This document shows positions 34,034-48,086 of a stretch of 64,000 nt of DNA, piece after piece. This stretch comes from Pseudomonas alcaligenes (GTDB lineage Bacteria; Pseudomonadota; Gammaproteobacteria; Pseudomonadales; Pseudomonadaceae). The translations under genes and the position numbers were made by a program. The notes beneath the pieces were generated by a model. That model did not search any database and had not been told where the DNA came from. It worked only from the letters and a program-made list of their open reading frames with translations. Positions within the stretch are counted from its first letter, which is position 1; each line of letters starts with the position of its first letter. The stretch lies in assembly GCF_041729615.1 (NCBI RefSeq), contig NZ_CP154874.1, positions 5,001 to 69,000 of the forward strand, given 5' to 3'.

Positions 34034-34903
34034 TTAGCGGGCGGCCGGGCGGCGGGCGATGGACAGCAGGCTGGAGGCGAAGATCAGCGCGGCGCCGATC
34101 AGCGAGCTGAGGTCCGGCATCTCGCCCCAGCGCAGCCAGGCGATGACGCCGGCGAAGACAATGGCGAGGTAGGCGAAGGGGCCGATCAGTCCGGGCGGGG
34201 CTAGGCCGTAGGCCTTGGACATGACGATCTGGCTGACCGTGGCGAGCAGGCCGATCACCAGCAGCAGGCCGAGCTGGTGCGAATCCAGCGGCTGCCAGGC
34301 CCAGGTCAGCGGCACCGCGGAGATCAGCGCGCTGAACAGCGAGAAGTAGAAGACGATGCGGAAGGCCGGCTCGCTGTCGCTCATCTCGCGGATGGAGACG
34401 AAGGCGAAGGCAGCCAGGATGCTGGCCGCCAGGCCGACCAGCGCCTGGCTGTCGAGCAATGCCTGGCTGGGCTTGGCCACCAGCAGCACGCCGACCAGGC
34501 CGATGCCGGTGGTGATGAGCATGCGCTTGGTCAGCGGCTCCTTGAGCAGCCACCAGGCCAGCACCGGGGTGAACACCGGCGCCGAGTAGGTGAAGAGCAT
34601 GGCGTCGGCCAGCGGCAGGTGGGCGATGGCATAGAAGAAGCAGTACATCGCCGCCAGCCCGTAGCCGGTGCGCCACAGGTGCGACCTGATGCGGCCGGTC
34701 TTCAGTGGCGCGGCGCCCTTGAGCAGCAGCAGCGGCAGGAAGAACAGCACGCCGACCAGGTTGCGGAAGAACACCACCGACTCGTTGTTGACCCCGCTGG
34801 AGACTTCGCGGATGCCCACGCCCATCAGCGAGAACAGCAGGGCGGAGAGCGCCAGCAGCAGGGCACCCTGTACCGGCTTCACGCTGCGGCTGGGGATGCT
34901 CAC
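34034..34903 (-). CDS. EamA-family (DMT superfamily) transporter
   Basis: A 289-residue inner-membrane protein with ten predicted TM helices in two EamA repeats (for example ALLFSLMGVGIREVSSG..FFRNLVGVLFF, and FAYLAIVFAGVIAWLRWGEMP in the second repeat). The likely start is a GTG at 34903, two nucleotides after the hflD stop codon begins, with gaggt just upstream. The frame stays open through hflD, but that extension is a shadow of hflD. Probable metabolite exporter, substrate unknown. Confidence 0.82.
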   Translation of the reverse strand: MSIPSRSVKPVQGALLLALSALLFSLMGVGIREVSSGVNNESVVFFRNLVGVLFFLPLLLLKGAAPLKTGRIRSHLWRTGYGLAAMYCFFYAIAHLPLADAMLFTYSAPVFTPVLAWWLLKEPLTKRMLITTGIGLVGVLLVAKPSQALLDSQALVGLAASILAAFAFVSIREMSDSEPAFRIVFYFSLFSALISAVPLTWAWQPLDSHQLGLLLVIGLLATVSQIVMSKAYGLAPPGLIGPFAYLAIVFAGVIAWLRWGEMPDLSSLIGAALIFASSLLSIARRPAAR

Positions 34904-34904
34904 C

Positions 34905-35525
34905 TCAGCCTCGCAGCAGCGGGTAGAGTTCCTTGAGCAGCTTGCCGCGGCTGAACACCAGCTGCCAGCGATGGCCGCCGAGCTGGCGCCACAGGCGCGC
35001 GGAGCGGATGCCGGTGAGCAGCAGGGCGCGCACCTTGGCCGCGACCGCCGGCTGTTGCAGGAAGCGCATGTCGCCATGCACCTGGATGCGCTGGCGGAAG
35101 GTGCTGATGGTGTCCTGGTACAGCGCGCCACAGGCGGACACCACGTTGTCGTGGGTCAGACCGAAGTGTTCGACCTGGTTCTGGATCTGGTCCAGGCGAT
35201 TGCCGATCACTTGCAGCAGGTCGTCGCGCTTGGCCAGCTGGCGCTCTAGGCCGAGCAGGGCCAGGGCGTAGCGCAGCGGTTCGCGTTGCAGGCTGGCCGG
35301 ATTGCGCTCCAGGGCGCCGACCAGGGCCTTGTAGCCTTCCCGCAGGTTGAGGTCGTCGCCGCCGTAGACCTCCAGGGTACTCTTCGGGTCGCGCACCAGC
35401 AGGCTGCCGAGCAGGCAGCCGACCTGGGCGTCGCTGATCTGGCCGGTACGCGCCAGCTTGTCCACCAGGCTGGCGGCCTGGAACACGGCGGAGAGGGCCA
35501 GCAGCTGTTCCTGGGTCGGACTCAT
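34905..35525 (-). CDS. hflD: High frequency lysogenization protein HflD homolog
   Basis: A 206-residue all-helical, membrane-associated protein. In E. coli HflD is a peripheral factor that affects the lambda CII lysogeny decision; its own cellular role is unclear. Family segments include [18 protein letters not shown] at the N terminus and [21 protein letters not shown] at the C terminus. It overlaps mnmA by 4 nt (ATGA), the same arrangement as in E. coli. Confidence 0.93.
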   Translation of the reverse strand: MSPTQEQLLALSAVFQAASLVDKLARTGQISDAQVGCLLGSLLVRDPKSTLEVYGGDDLNLREGYKALVGALERNPASLQREPLRYALALLGLERQLAKRDDLLQVIGNRLDQIQNQVEHFGLTHDNVVSACGALYQDTISTFRQRIQVHGDMRFLQQPAVAAKVRALLLTGIRSARLWRQLGGHRWQLVFSRGKLLKELYPLLRG

Positions 35526-36640
35526 GCGCGCGGCGCTCCCTCGACACAGGGTTCGGCGACTTCGATCACGCCACCACCGAGGCAAACCTCGCCGTCGTAG
35601 AACACCACGGACTGGCCCGGGGTGACTGCGCGCTGCGGCTCGTCGAACAGGGCACGGTAGCCGTTTGCGGTTTTCTCCAGGGTGCAGCTCTGGTCGGCCT
35701 GGCGATAGCGCACCTTGGCAGTGAGGCGGCGTGGGCTGGACAGGTCGACCGGGTTGACCCAGTAGATGTCCGAGGCGAGCAGGGCGCGGGAGAACAGCCA
35801 GGGGTGGTCGTTGCCCTGGCCGACGATCAGCACGTTACGGGTCAGGTCCTTGTGCAGCACATACCAGGGCTCGTCGCCGGCGTTCTTCATGCCGCCGATG
35901 CCCAGGCCCTGGCGCTGGCCGATGGTGTGGTACATCAGGCCGACATGGCGGCCGATCACCTGGCCCTCGGTGGTCTCGATATCACCCGGCTGGGCCGGCA
36001 GGTACTGCTTGAGGAAGTCGCTGAAGCGGCGCTCGCCGATGAAGCAGATGCCGGTCGAGTCCTTCTTCTTGGCCGTGGCCAGCTGGTACTTCTCGGCGAT
36101 GGCGCGCACCTGCGGCTTCTCCAGTTCGCCGACCGGGAACAGGGTGCGGCCGATCTGCTCGCCGCCGACGGCGTGCAGGAAGTAGCTCTGGTCCTTGTTC
36201 GGGTCGAGGCCCTTGAGCAGCTCGCTACGGCCGTCGACATCGCGGCGGCGCACATAGTGGCCGGTGGCGATCAGGTCGGCACCGAGCGACAGGGCGTAGT
36301 CGAGGAAGGCTTTGAACTTGATCTCGCGGTTGCACAGGATGTCCGGGTTCGGCGTGCGCCCGGCCTTGTATTCGGCGAGGAAGTGCTCGAACACGTTGTC
36401 CCAGTACTCGGCAGCGAAGTTGGCGGTGTGCAGCTTGATGCCGATGCGGTCGCACACGGCCTGGGCGTCGGCCAGGTCGGTCATGGCGGTGCAATATTCG
36501 GTGCCGTCGTCCTCTTCCCAGTTCTTCATGAACAGGCCCTCGACCTGGTAGCCCTGTTCGAGCAGCAGGAGGGCGGAAACGGAGGAGTCGACGCCGCCGG
36601 ACATGCCGACTATCACTCGGGTATTGGCTGGTTCGCGCAT
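35522..36640 (-). CDS. mnmA: tRNA-specific 2-thiouridylase MnmA
   Basis: MnmA adds sulfur to U34 of Lys, Glu and Gln tRNAs. The 372-residue protein has the ATP pyrophosphatase P-loop [10 protein letters not shown] (residues 14-23) and the catalytic cysteines in [10 protein letters not shown] (about 102) and STGICFIGE (about 199). Sulfur reaches it through TusE, whose gene and tusBCD are at 53.6-55 kb in this window. First gene of the mnmA-hflD-DMT unit. Confidence 0.96.
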   Translation of the reverse strand: MREPANTRVIVGMSGGVDSSVSALLLLEQGYQVEGLFMKNWEEDDGTEYCTAMTDLADAQAVCDRIGIKLHTANFAAEYWDNVFEHFLAEYKAGRTPNPDILCNREIKFKAFLDYALSLGADLIATGHYVRRRDVDGRSELLKGLDPNKDQSYFLHAVGGEQIGRTLFPVGELEKPQVRAIAEKYQLATAKKKDSTGICFIGERRFSDFLKQYLPAQPGDIETTEGQVIGRHVGLMYHTIGQRQGLGIGGMKNAGDEPWYVLHKDLTRNVLIVGQGNDHPWLFSRALLASDIYWVNPVDLSSPRRLTAKVRYRQADQSCTLEKTANGYRALFDEPQRAVTPGQSVVFYDGEVCLGGGVIEVAEPCVEGAPRA

Positions 36641-36706
36641 GGGGATCGGGACAGGGTGACTGCGGAAAGCTTGCGATTCTATCAGGAGCGGGCGCTGCTC
36701 GGCGAA

Positions 36707-37168
36707 TCAGGCCGGGCCGCGATCGCCCGGGTCGCGGATCAGGCTGAGCGGGTGGCGCTCGCCTGCCAGGTAGTCGTCGATGCAGCGCAGCACCAGTTCG
36801 CTGCGCCAGCGCTCTGGCTGGGCGGCCAGTTCCTCGCGGGTCAGCCAGCGCGGGCCGAGGATGCCTTCGTCCAGTGGCGCCTCCGGCAGGTGGCGCAGCG
36901 GCCTGGCGGCGAAGCACACACGCTGGTAGGTCACGCCGTTGCTCGGCGCGGTGTACAGGTAGATGCCGGTGACTGCGGTCAGCTCAACTTCCCAGCCGGT
37001 TTCCTCTAGCGTCTCGCGCAGGGCTGCGGCGATGAGACTTTCGTCGGCTTCCAGGTGGCCGGCAGGCTGGTTTAATACCGCCTGGCCGCCGGCCAGCTCC
37101 TCGACCAGAAGGAAGCGGCCCTGGTCCTCGACCACGGTGGCAACGGTGACGTGTGGGGTGAAACGCAT
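36707..37168 (-). CDS. nudJ: Nudix hydrolase NudJ
   Basis: A 153-residue nucleoside/thiamine phosphate phosphatase. The Nudix box is complete: GHLEADESLIAAALRETLEE followed by TGW (residues about 37-59). ATG 37168 has ggagg 8 nt upstream. The E. coli NudJ removes phosphates from HMP-PP and nucleotides and is also encoded next to mnmA. Divergent from icd. Confidence 0.9.
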   Translation of the reverse strand: MRFTPHVTVATVVEDQGRFLLVEELAGGQAVLNQPAGHLEADESLIAAALRETLEETGWEVELTAVTGIYLYTAPSNGVTYQRVCFAARPLRHLPEAPLDEGILGPRWLTREELAAQPERWRSELVLRCIDDYLAGERHPLSLIRDPGDRGPA

Positions 37169-37271
37169 TGCAATGAACCTCCGCGAGTCTGCGGCAACTA
37201 TTGGCCGAGGCTTGGATCGAAGCAATCTGGAGCCAAGCTGCTAGGATTGAAGTCGCCCCAAGAAGGCTTTT

Positions 37272-37297
37272 TGTAGCGCTGATGTAGTTTGACTACA
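37272..37297. promoter_or_regulatory. Operator-like TGTAG repeats upstream of icd (site 1)
   Basis: TGTAG at 37272 and 37283 (11 bp, one helical turn apart) and CTACA at 37293-37297 form both TGTAG-N16-CTACA and TGTAG-N5-CTACA dyads. The 15-bp inner dyad is TGTAGTTTGACTACA. The candidate -35 TTGACT overlaps it, so a bound regulator would block polymerase. Resembles recalled RccR sites; unverified. Confidence 0.5.
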
Positions 37298-37376
37298 TGT
37301 TTGGCGCGAACCCAGTATTCAAGCAGTCTAGGCTGTCGCTGGGCTGTCAGTAAATGGCGAAAAGTGCGTGACTTTC

Positions 37377-37391
37377 TGTAGAAAAACTACA
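37377..37391. promoter_or_regulatory. Operator-like TGTAG-N5-CTACA dyad upstream of icd (site 2)
   Basis: TGTAGAAAAACTACA is a 15-bp dyad of the same form as the inner dyad of site 1, 94 bp further towards icd and 93 bp before its ATG. The two copies could bind one regulator cooperatively or by looping. Confidence 0.5.
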
Positions 37392-37483
37392 AGAATGCAG
37401 CACCTTTCCGAGACCCAGAAGTATCGTCCGCCGCATTACCCGTGCGGTGGATTGTCAGACCACGAAAACAAACGGAGTCCAGC

Positions 37484-38740
37484 ATGGGATACCAGAAGAT
37501 CCAGGTGCCTGCGAACGGCGAAAAGATCACCGTCAACGCCGACATGACCTTGAATGTACCGAACAACCCGATCATCCCGTTCATCGAGGGTGATGGCATC
37601 GGTGTCGATATCAGCCCGGTGATGATCAAGGTCGTCGACGCTGCCGTTGAAAAAGCCTATGCCGGCCAGCGCAAGATCGCCTGGATGGAAGTCTACGCCG
37701 GCGAGAAAGCCACCCAGGTCTATGACCAGGACACCTGGCTGCCGAAAGAAACCCTGGAAGCCGTGCGCGACTACGTCGTGTCCATCAAGGGTCCGCTGAC
37801 CACTCCGGTCGGTGGCGGCATCCGCTCGCTGAACGTGGCCCTGCGCCAGGAGCTGGATCTTTATGTCTGCCAGCGTCCGGTACGTTGGTTCGAAGGCGTA
37901 CCGAGCCCGGTGAAGAAGCCGGGTGATGTCGACATGTGCATCTTCCGCGAGAACTCGGAAGACATCTACGCCGGTGTCGAGTGGAAAGCCGGCAGCCCCG
38001 AGGCCGAGAAGGTCATCAAGTTCCTCACCGAGGAAATGGGCGTCAAGAAGATCCGCTTCACCGAAAACTGCGGCATCGGCATCAAGCCGGTTTCCCTGGA
38101 AGGTACCAAGCGCCTGGTGCGCAAGGCCCTGCAGTACGCCGTGGACAACGATCGCAGCTCCGTGACCATCGTCCACAAGGGCAACATCATGAAGTTCACC
38201 GAAGGTGCCTTCAAGGAGTGGGGCTACGAGGTGGCGCGTGACGAGTTCGGCGCCGAGCTGCTGGATGGCGGCCCGTGGATGCAGTTCAAGAACCCGAACA
38301 CCGGCAAGACCATCGTGGTGAAAGACGCCATCGCCGACGCCATGCTGCAGCAGATCCTGCTGCGCCCGGCCGAGTACGACGTGATCGCCACCCTGAACCT
38401 GAACGGTGACTACCTGTCCGACGCCCTGGCGGCCGAAGTGGGTGGTATCGGTATCGCCCCGGGCGCCAACCTGTCCGACACCGTCGCCATGTTCGAGGCC
38501 ACCCACGGTACCGCGCCGAAGTACGCCGGCCTGGACAAGGTCAACCCGGGCTCGGTCATCCTCTCTGCCGAGATGATGCTGCGCCACATGGGCTGGACCG
38601 AAGCGGCCGACCTGATCATCAAGGGCACCAACGGTGCCATCGCCGCGAAGACCGTGACCTACGACTTCGAGCGTCTGATGGAAGGCGCCAAGCTGTTGTC
38701 CTGCTCGCAGTTCGGTGATGCCATCATCGCCCACATGTAA
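37484..38740 (+). CDS. icd: Isocitrate dehydrogenase (NADP+), homodimeric type
   Basis: This TCA-cycle enzyme oxidises isocitrate to 2-oxoglutarate and competes with AceA for substrate. The 418-residue protein has the usual length of the E. coli-type enzyme. It shows the substrate loop [21 protein letters not shown] with the regulatory Ser (in IRSLN) and the dimer-domain [18 protein letters not shown] 37484 has ggag 7 nt upstream. The frame is open 14 codons further with no ribosome site. A terminator follows directly. Confidence 0.96.
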   Translation: MGYQKIQVPANGEKITVNADMTLNVPNNPIIPFIEGDGIGVDISPVMIKVVDAAVEKAYAGQRKIAWMEVYAGEKATQVYDQDTWLPKETLEAVRDYVVSIKGPLTTPVGGGIRSLNVALRQELDLYVCQRPVRWFEGVPSPVKKPGDVDMCIFRENSEDIYAGVEWKAGSPEAEKVIKFLTEEMGVKKIRFTENCGIGIKPVSLEGTKRLVRKALQYAVDNDRSSVTIVHKGNIMKFTEGAFKEWGYEVARDEFGAELLDGGPWMQFKNPNTGKTIVVKDAIADAMLQQILLRPAEYDVIATLNLNGDYLSDALAAEVGGIGIAPGANLSDTVAMFEATHGTAPKYAGLDKVNPGSVILSAEMMLRHMGWTEAADLIIKGTNGAIAAKTVTYDFERLMEGAKLLSCSQFGDAIIAHM

Positions 38741-38755
38741 GGCGACGAGTGGTAA

Positions 38756-38786
38756 CAAAAAGGCCGGTCATCTGACCGGCCTTTTT
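38756..38786 (+). terminator. Bidirectional terminator between icd and cspD
   Basis: The stem aaaaaggccggtca / tgaccggccttttt is perfect, with A- and T-tracts on both sides. It can end icd from the left and cspD from the right. Confidence 0.88.
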
Positions 38787-38800
38787 CATTGGTGCTCTTT

Positions 38801-39064
38801 TCAGGCTTCTACCGGAGTGCTTTGCGGCGCGCTGGCGGTCGCCGGGGTGTCACTGGTTGCCAGAATCGGGCTGATATTCACCGCGTGCAGGCCCTTGGGG
38901 CCTTGCAGAATATCGAACTTGACCGCTTGGCCGGCCTTGAGAGTCTTGTAGCCGTCCATCTGGATAGCCGAGTAATGGGCGAACAGGTCCTCATCTCGGC
39001 CATCGGCCACGATGAATCCGTAGCCCTTGGCGTTGTTGAACCACTTGACCTTACCGCTGAGCAT
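38801..39064 (-). CDS. cspD: Cold shock-like protein CspD
   Basis: An 87-residue OB-fold nucleic-acid-binding protein. RNP1 KGYGFIV (about 14-20) and RNP2 DLFAHYS (about 27-33) are intact. The C-terminal tail (SDTPATASAPQSTPVEA) is low-complexity. In E. coli CspD inhibits DNA replication in stationary phase and is likewise encoded next to clpS. The ATG at 39064 has gaggg upstream. It is divergent from clpS across 230 nt. Confidence 0.92.
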   Translation of the reverse strand: MLSGKVKWFNNAKGYGFIVADGRDEDLFAHYSAIQMDGYKTLKAGQAVKFDILQGPKGLHAVNISPILATSDTPATASAPQSTPVEA

Positions 39065-39294
39065 GCTGACATCCCTCTGCAAAGGACTCCATCACTGGAG
39101 TATCATCCACTTCAGCTCCACGCCCGACTTCGGCCATCTTGGCACTAGCCGCGGAGCCCCGATACCCGAGTAGGGTATTCACTGTTTGTAACACTGTTTC
39201 GCCTTTAGTCAAGGCACTAGGTCGGACGGCTGAGAAGCCCGTCAAAGTCCGTCTAGCACCACTCTCCGACCGGTCGCGACACCATCAGTTCAGC

Positions 39295-39657
39295 ATGCAT
39301 TCACGCAGCCAGATTCGACTAACATTCAATCAGCAGCACCCCGGCGAGCACGAGGACGATTCCACCGGCCTGGCCGTGCAGGAGGCGAAGCCGGCGTTGC
39401 AGGCGCCGCCCATGTATAAGGTGCTGATGTTCAACGACGATTACACCCCGATGGATTTCGTGGTCGAAGTGCTGGAGTTGTTCTTCGGCATGAACCGCGA
39501 GTTGGCGACCAAGGTCATGCTGACGGTCCATACGGAAGGCAAGGCAATCTGCGGGGTGTTCACCCGCGATATCGCAGAGACCAAGGCGATGCAGGTCAAC
39601 CAGTACGCCCGGGAAAGCCAGCATCCGCTACTCTGTGAGATAGAGAAGGACGGTTGA
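39295..39657 (+). CDS. clpS: ATP-dependent Clp protease adaptor ClpS
   Basis: ClpS delivers N-degron substrates to ClpAP. The 120-residue protein has a flexible N-terminal tail (1-35) and the core with the binding-pocket motif [20 protein letters not shown] (about 40-59) and [17 protein letters not shown]. No clear Shine-Dalgarno precedes ATG 39295. The clpA gene follows 30 nt later. Confidence 0.95.
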   Translation: MHSRSQIRLTFNQQHPGEHEDDSTGLAVQEAKPALQAPPMYKVLMFNDDYTPMDFVVEVLELFFGMNRELATKVMLTVHTEGKAICGVFTRDIAETKAMQVNQYARESQHPLLCEIEKDG

Positions 39658-39687
39658 CGCCGTCCCGCTTGGGCAAGAGGTGAAGCT

Positions 39688-41958
<2,271 letters not shown>

Positions 41959-41976
41959 CGGTCGGCACTGCAAACG

Positions 41977-42004
41977 AAAACGCCCGGCAGTGCCGGGCGT
42001 TTTT
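41977..42004 (+). terminator. Bidirectional terminator between clpA and infA
   Basis: The stem aaaacgcccggca / tgccgggcgtttt with flanking A- and T-tracts lies between the convergent genes clpA and infA and can serve both. Confidence 0.88.
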
Positions 42005-42025
42005 GCATTCGGGATCGTCGTGCGA

Positions 42026-42244
42026 TCAGCGGGCGCGGTAGGTGATGCGGCCCTTGCTCAGGTCGTAGGGCGTCAGTTCGACGCGGACCTTGTCGCCAGT
42101 CAGAATGCGGATGTAGTTCTTGCGCATCTTGCCGGAGATGTGCGCGGTAACGACGTGCCCGTTTTCCAACTCCACACGGAACATGGTGTTGGGCAGGGTG
42201 TCGACGACAGTACCTTCCATTTCGAAGCTGTCTTCTTTCGACAT
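42026..42244 (-). CDS. infA: Translation initiation factor IF-1
   Basis: A 72-residue OB-fold factor that blocks the ribosomal A site during initiation. It has the universal family pattern [22 protein letters not shown] and [21 protein letters not shown]. The length is standard. Confidence 0.97.
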
Positions 42245-42366
42245 GCAGTAAAGCCCTCGGTATCCAAAGATTGGCCTGGCGCATGGGTGCCCAGGCAAAA
42301 GCGGCGTGCATTGTGCCCGAAAAGGGGGAGGGCCGCCAAGTGGCTGGGTGGCTGCGGGTATTGCGT

Positions 42367-43074
42367 TCAGGTCAGGACGACCCAGCGCTGATTGACGAAC
42401 AGCTCGATGGGGCGGTACTGGGTCTTGTAGCTCATCTTCCGGCAGTTCTTGATCCAGTAGCCGAGATAGACGGCCTGCAGGCCCAGGCGCGCGGTCTCGC
42501 CGATCTGCCAGAGTATGGCGAAGCGCCCCAGGCTGCGACGCTCCTCGGCCGGGTCGTAGAAGGTGTAGACCGCCGACAGGCCGTTGGGCAGCACGTCGGT
42601 AACGGCCACGGCAACCAGACGGCCGGCCAGGCGGAACTCGTAGAAGCGGGCGAAGGGCAGGTCGCGGACCAGGAAGGTGCTGAACTGGTCGCGGCTCGGT
42701 GGGTACATGTCGCCGTCGGCATGGCGCTGTTCGATGTAGCGCACGTAGAGGGCGTAGTACTCCTCGTTGAACGCCGGACGCACGGCCCTGACCAGGATGT
42801 CGGCGTTGCGCTTGAGAATGCGCTTCTGCTGGCGGGTGGGAATGAACTGGTCGGCGGGGATGCGTGCCGGCACGCAGGCGGTGCAGCGCTGGCAGTGTGG
42901 GCGGTAGAGGTGGTCGCCGCTGCGGCGAAAGCCCATTTCCGACAGTTCGGCATAGACCTGCACATCCATGGGCTGGCTGGGATCGAGGAACAGGGTGGTG
43001 GCCTGTTCCTCGGGCAGATAGCTGCATGGATGTGGCTGAGTGGCATAGAACTTGAGGCGAGCCAGCTCGGTCAT
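42367..43074 (-). CDS. bpt: Aspartate/glutamate leucyltransferase (Bpt)
   Basis: A 235-residue aminoacyl-tRNA-protein transferase that attaches Leu to proteins with N-terminal Asp or Glu, making them ClpS/ClpAP substrates. The N-terminal Cys-rich box ([14 protein letters not shown], near 59-72) and [11 protein letters not shown] and TYEYRLAG-type motifs of the ATE family are seen. It lies 68 nt after aat and 122 nt before infA on the same strand. Confidence 0.92.
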
Positions 43075-43141
43075 GGTCGATCCTCGGGGAACCCCTGGGG
43101 CAAGTGTATGCCAGCCTACTGGCGCCTACCACATGCCGCAG

Positions 43142-43822
43142 TCACGGCCGCCAGTCGGCGGTGCTGGGTTGGTCCAGGTAGCGTTGCAGATAGGCCGCGA
43201 ATTCCTGGCGGGCGATGGGGCGGGCGCCGAAGCTGTGCAGATGCTGGGTTGGCATCTGGCAGTCGATCAGGGCGAAGCCCCACTCGCGCAGCTTGCCCAC
43301 CAGGGTGGCGAAGCCGACCTTGGAGGCGTTGTCGGTGCGGCTGAACATGGATTCGCCGAAGAACAGGCGGCCCATGGCCAGGCCGTAGAGGCCGCCGACC
43401 AGTTGATCGCCGCCCCAGACTTCCACCGAATGGGCGAAGCCGCGACGGTGCAGTTCCAGGTAGGCGGCGCGCATCGAGTCGGTGATCCAGGTGCCGTCGG
43501 CATAGTCGCGCGGCTCCGCGCAGCCATCGATGACGGCGGCGAAGTCCTGGTCGAAGGTCACCTGGAAGCGCTGCTGGCGAAGTAGCTTGGCCAGGCTGCG
43601 CGACAGGTGGAACTCCTCGGGCAGCAGCACGGTGCGCGGGTTCGGCGACCACCAGAGCAGCGGCTGGCCTTCGCTGAACCAGGGGAAACAGCCGTGCCGG
43701 TAGGCGGCGATCAGGCGTTCGGCGGACAGATCGCCGCCAGCCGCCAGCAGGCCATTGGGCTCGCGCAGGGCGCGCTCCAAGGGCGGGAATTCCAGCGAGT
43801 CGCGCTGCAGCCAGGTCAGCAT
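43142..43822 (-). CDS. aat: Leucyl/phenylalanyl-tRNA-protein transferase
   Basis: A 226-residue N-end rule enzyme that adds Leu or Phe to N-terminal Lys or Arg. Family strings: [26 protein letters not shown] (about 24-49), [16 protein letters not shown] and the GNAT-like fold's [12 protein letters not shown]. The ATG at 43822 is 40 nt after trxB, so the two are probably co-transcribed. Confidence 0.95.
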   Translation of the reverse strand: MLTWLQRDSLEFPPLERALREPNGLLAAGGDLSAERLIAAYRHGCFPWFSEGQPLLWWSPNPRTVLLPEEFHLSRSLAKLLRQQRFQVTFDQDFAAVIDGCAEPRDYADGTWITDSMRAAYLELHRRGFAHSVEVWGGDQLVGGLYGLAMGRLFFGESMFSRTDNASKVGFATLVGKLREWGFALIDCQMPTQHLHSFGARPIARQEFAAYLQRYLDQPSTADWRP

Positions 43823-43862
43823 GGAGGAGGGCAGGGCGGGCGCGGTTGCGCCCGCCAGGGGC

Positions 43863-44888
<1,026 letters not shown>

Positions 44889-45021
44889 CTACACCGAAGC
44901 GGGACGGGCCGGCAAAACGGTCCTTGGCCTGGCGTGATACCTGTAAATTTGTACAATAGTCGCCTCTTTGAGTTGTCCTATCGATAGTTGGGCGCGCCCA
45001 GGGCGCAGGAACGGCAGCGTT

Positions 45022-47427
45022 TTGAAGAATTCCAGTACAGCAGCCCAGGTTCCGGCCTGGCGTCAGCAATTGCATTACCGCCTCAAGGAAGGTGCCCTGA
45101 TCGCGCTCGGCGCGCTCTGCCTGATCCTGTGGATGGCCCTGCTGACCTACGACCAGAACGATCCGGGCTGGAGCCATACCAGCAGTACCCAGCAGGTGCA
45201 GAACGCCGCCGGTCGCGCCGGCGCCTGGTTCGCCGACATCCTGTTCATGGCCCTGGGCTATTTCGCCTATCTGTTTCCGCTGTTGCTCGGGGTGAAGACC
45301 TGGCAGGTGTTCCGCAACCGCCACCAGCCCTGGCAGTGGAGTGGCTGGCTGTTCTCCTGGCGCCTGATCGGCCTGGTGTTCCTGGTCCTGGCCGGCGCCG
45401 GCCTGGCCTATATCCATTTCCATTCCGCGGCCGGCATGCCGGCCTCCGCCGGTGGTGCGCTGGGCGAGAGCCTGGGCCAGCTGGCGATCAACGCGCTCAA
45501 CGTGCAGGGCAGCACCCTGCTGTTCCTGGCTCTGTTCCTGTTCGGCCTGACCGTATTCACCGACCTGTCCTGGTTCAAAGTGATGGACTTGACCGGCAAG
45601 ATCACCCTCGACCTGATCGAGCTGGTGAACAGCCTGATCACCCGCTGGTGGGAGGCCCGCCTGCAGCGCAAGCAACTGGTGGCCCAGTTGCGCGAAGTCG
45701 ACGAGCGCGTCAGCGAGGTGGCCGCCCCCGTGGTGAGCGACCGTCGCGAGCAGGCCAAGGTCAAGGAGCGCCTGATCGCCCGCGAGGAGTCGCTGAGCAA
45801 GCACATGGTGGAGCGCGAGACCCGCGTCGCCCCGGTGATCGCGCCGCCACCGCCGCCCAAGGCCGCCGAGCCGAGCAAGCGCGTGCTCAAGGAAAAGCAG
45901 GTGCCGCTGTTCGAGGATGCCGCCGTGGCCGGCACCCTGCCGCCGATTTCCATCCTCGACGTGGCCGAGAAGAAGCAGAAGAGCTTCTCGCCCGAGTCGC
46001 TGGAAGCCATGTCGCGCCTGCTGGAAATCAAGCTCAAGGAGTTTGGCGTCGAGGTGGTGGTGGAGTCCGTGCATCCGGGGCCGGTGATCACCCGTTTCGA
46101 GATCCAGCCGGGCGTGGGCGTCAAGGTCAGCCGCATCTCCAACCTGGCCAAGGATCTGGCGCGTTCGCTGGCGGTGATCAGCGTGCGGGTGGTGGAGGTC
46201 ATCCCGGGCAAGACCACCGTCGGCATCGAGATTCCCAACGAGGACCGGCAGATCGTGCGCTTCTCCGAGGTGCTGTCGTCCAGCGAGTACGACGATGCCA
46301 AGTCGCCGGTGACCCTGGCCCTGGGCCACGACATCGGCGGCAAGCCGATCATCACCGACCTGGCCAAGATGCCGCACCTGTTGGTGGCCGGTACCACTGG
46401 TTCCGGTAAGTCGGTGGGGGTCAACGCCATGATCCTGTCGATCCTGTTCAAGTCCACGCCGGAAGAGGCTCGGATGATCATGATCGACCCGAAGATGCTC
46501 GAACTGTCCATCTACGAAGGCATCCCGCACCTGCTGTGCCCGGTGGTGACCGACATGAAGGAAGCCGCCAACGCCCTGCGCTGGTCGGTGGCCGAGATGG
46601 AGCGCCGCTACAAGCTGATGGCGGCCATGGGCGTGCGCAACCTGGCCGGCTTCAACCGCAAGGTGAAGGATGCCGAGGAGGCCGGTACGCCGCTGCACGA
46701 CCCACTGTACAAGCGCGAGTCGATGGACGACGAGCCGCCGTACCTGAAGACCCTGCCGACCATCGTGGTGATCGTCGATGAATTCGCCGACATGATGATG
46801 ATCGTCGGCAAGAAGGTCGAAGAGCTGATCGCCCGTATCGCGCAGAAGGCGCGTGCCGCCGGCATCCACCTGATCCTCGCCACCCAGCGCCCGTCGGTGG
46901 ACGTGATCACCGGCCTGATCAAGGCCAACATCCCGACCCGCATGGCGTTCCAGGTCTCCAGCAAGATCGATTCGCGCACCATCCTCGACCAGGGGGGCGC
47001 CGAGCAGCTGCTGGGCCACGGTGACATGCTCTACCTGCCGCCCGGCACCGGCCTGCCGATCCGCGTGCATGGCGCCTTCGTTTCCGACGACGAGGTGCAT
47101 CGCGTGGTCGAGGCCTGGAAGCAGCGCGGCGCGCCGGACTACATCGAGGACATCCTGGCCGGCGTCGAAGAGGCCGGCAGCGGCTTCGAGGGCGGCGGCG
47201 GTGGCGAAGGCGGCGAGGGCAGCGAGGAAGACCCGCTGTATGACGAGGCCGTCGCCTTCGTCCTGGAGAGCCGTCGCGCCTCCATCTCCGCCGTGCAGCG
47301 CAAGCTGAAGATTGGCTACAACCGCGCCGCGCGCATGATCGAGGCCATGGAAATGGCCGGCGTGGTGACCCCGATGAACACCAACGGCTCGCGCGAAGTC
47401 ATAGCGCCGGGGCCGTCCCGCGACTGA
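45022..47427 (+). CDS. ftsK: DNA translocase FtsK
   Basis: FtsK pumps chromosome DNA at the septum and activates XerCD at dif. The 801-residue protein has four N-terminal TM helices (about 25-45, 72-95, 110-135, 155-178), a short linker, the motor with Walker A GTTGSGKS (about 459-466) and Walker B VIVDEFAD, and the C-terminal winged-helix gamma domain (from [18 protein letters not shown]) that reads KOPS. Start: a TTG at 45022 (LKNSSTAAQ) chosen by homology. The frame extends further upstream without similarity. Confidence 0.93.
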   Translation: MKNSSTAAQVPAWRQQLHYRLKEGALIALGALCLILWMALLTYDQNDPGWSHTSSTQQVQNAAGRAGAWFADILFMALGYFAYLFPLLLGVKTWQVFRNRHQPWQWSGWLFSWRLIGLVFLVLAGAGLAYIHFHSAAGMPASAGGALGESLGQLAINALNVQGSTLLFLALFLFGLTVFTDLSWFKVMDLTGKITLDLIELVNSLITRWWEARLQRKQLVAQLREVDERVSEVAAPVVSDRREQAKVKERLIAREESLSKHMVERETRVAPVIAPPPPPKAAEPSKRVLKEKQVPLFEDAAVAGTLPPISILDVAEKKQKSFSPESLEAMSRLLEIKLKEFGVEVVVESVHPGPVITRFEIQPGVGVKVSRISNLAKDLARSLAVISVRVVEVIPGKTTVGIEIPNEDRQIVRFSEVLSSSEYDDAKSPVTLALGHDIGGKPIITDLAKMPHLLVAGTTGSGKSVGVNAMILSILFKSTPEEARMIMIDPKMLELSIYEGIPHLLCPVVTDMKEAANALRWSVAEMERRYKLMAAMGVRNLAGFNRKVKDAEEAGTPLHDPLYKRESMDDEPPYLKTLPTIVVIVDEFADMMMIVGKKVEELIARIAQKARAAGIHLILATQRPSVDVITGLIKANIPTRMAFQVSSKIDSRTILDQGGAEQLLGHGDMLYLPPGTGLPIRVHGAFVSDDEVHRVVEAWKQRGAPDYIEDILAGVEEAGSGFEGGGGGEGGEGSEEDPLYDEAVAFVLESRRASISAVQRKLKIGYNRAARMIEAMEMAGVVTPMNTNGSREVIAPGPSRD

Positions 47428-47442
47428 ATTGAGAGGATTTCC

Positions 47443-48069
47443 ATGCGCCTGATCCGCATGCTGCTGCTGGCCGCACTGGCCTGCAGCCCCGTATTTGCCC
47501 ATGCCGACGACGAGGCCGCGGTCAAGCGCCTGACCGGTCTGCTCGATCAGGCCCAGACCCTGAGTGGGCGCTTCTCCCAGCTGACCCTGGACGGTTCCGG
47601 TACCCAGTTGCAGGAGACTTCCGGCCAGCTGGCGCTGCAGCGCCCAGGCCTGTTCCGCTGGCACACCGACGCACCGCAGGAGCAGCTGCTGGTGTCCAAC
47701 GGGCAGAAAGTCTGGCTGTACGATCCGGACCTGATGCAGGTCACCGTGCAGACCCTCGACCAGCGCCTGACCCACACCCCGGCGCTGCTGCTGTCCGGCG
47801 ATGTGTCGAAGATCCGCGAGAACTTCGACATCACCTTCAAGGAAGGTGGCGACGTGGTCGATTTCATCCTCAAGCCCAAGGCCAAGGACAGCCTGTTCGA
47901 CAACCTGCGCCTGTCCTTCCGCAAGGGCATGATCAACGACATGCAGCTGATCGACAGCATCGGCCAGCGCACCAACATCCTGTTCCTTGGCGTGAAGATG
48001 AACGAGAAACTGGATGCCGGTCTATTCGACTTCCAGGTGCCCGAGGGCGCCGACGTCATCCAGGAATAA
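47443..48069 (+). CDS. lolA: Outer-membrane lipoprotein carrier protein LolA
   Basis: A 208-residue periplasmic chaperone that ferries lipoproteins from LolCDE to LolB. Signal peptide 1-21 (ends AHA), then the lipid-cavity beta fold with [34 protein letters not shown] and [14 protein letters not shown]. gagagg lies 7 nt before the ATG. It is 15 nt after ftsK, a conserved pairing. Confidence 0.94.
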   Translation: MRLIRMLLLAALACSPVFAHADDEAAVKRLTGLLDQAQTLSGRFSQLTLDGSGTQLQETSGQLALQRPGLFRWHTDAPQEQLLVSNGQKVWLYDPDLMQVTVQTLDQRLTHTPALLLSGDVSKIRENFDITFKEGGDVVDFILKPKAKDSLFDNLRLSFRKGMINDMQLIDSIGQRTNILFLGVKMNEKLDAGLFDFQVPEGADVIQE

Positions 48070-48086
48070 CGAGGCCGCTCACCGCC

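Larger units (their letters stand above)
37169..37483. other. Divergent intergenic region nudJ-icd (no gene)
   Basis: A 315-nt control region between divergent genes. It carries two dyads of TGTAG/CTACA halves (37272-37297 and 37377-37391) and a candidate icd -35 TTGACT (37289-37294) lying inside the first. No coding sequence is supported. Confidence 0.65.

Noticed and set aside
34904..35131. N-terminal extension of the DMT transporter into hflD
   Set aside because: The extension is an Arg/Ser-rich shadow of hflD; the first TM helix follows the GTG at 34903.
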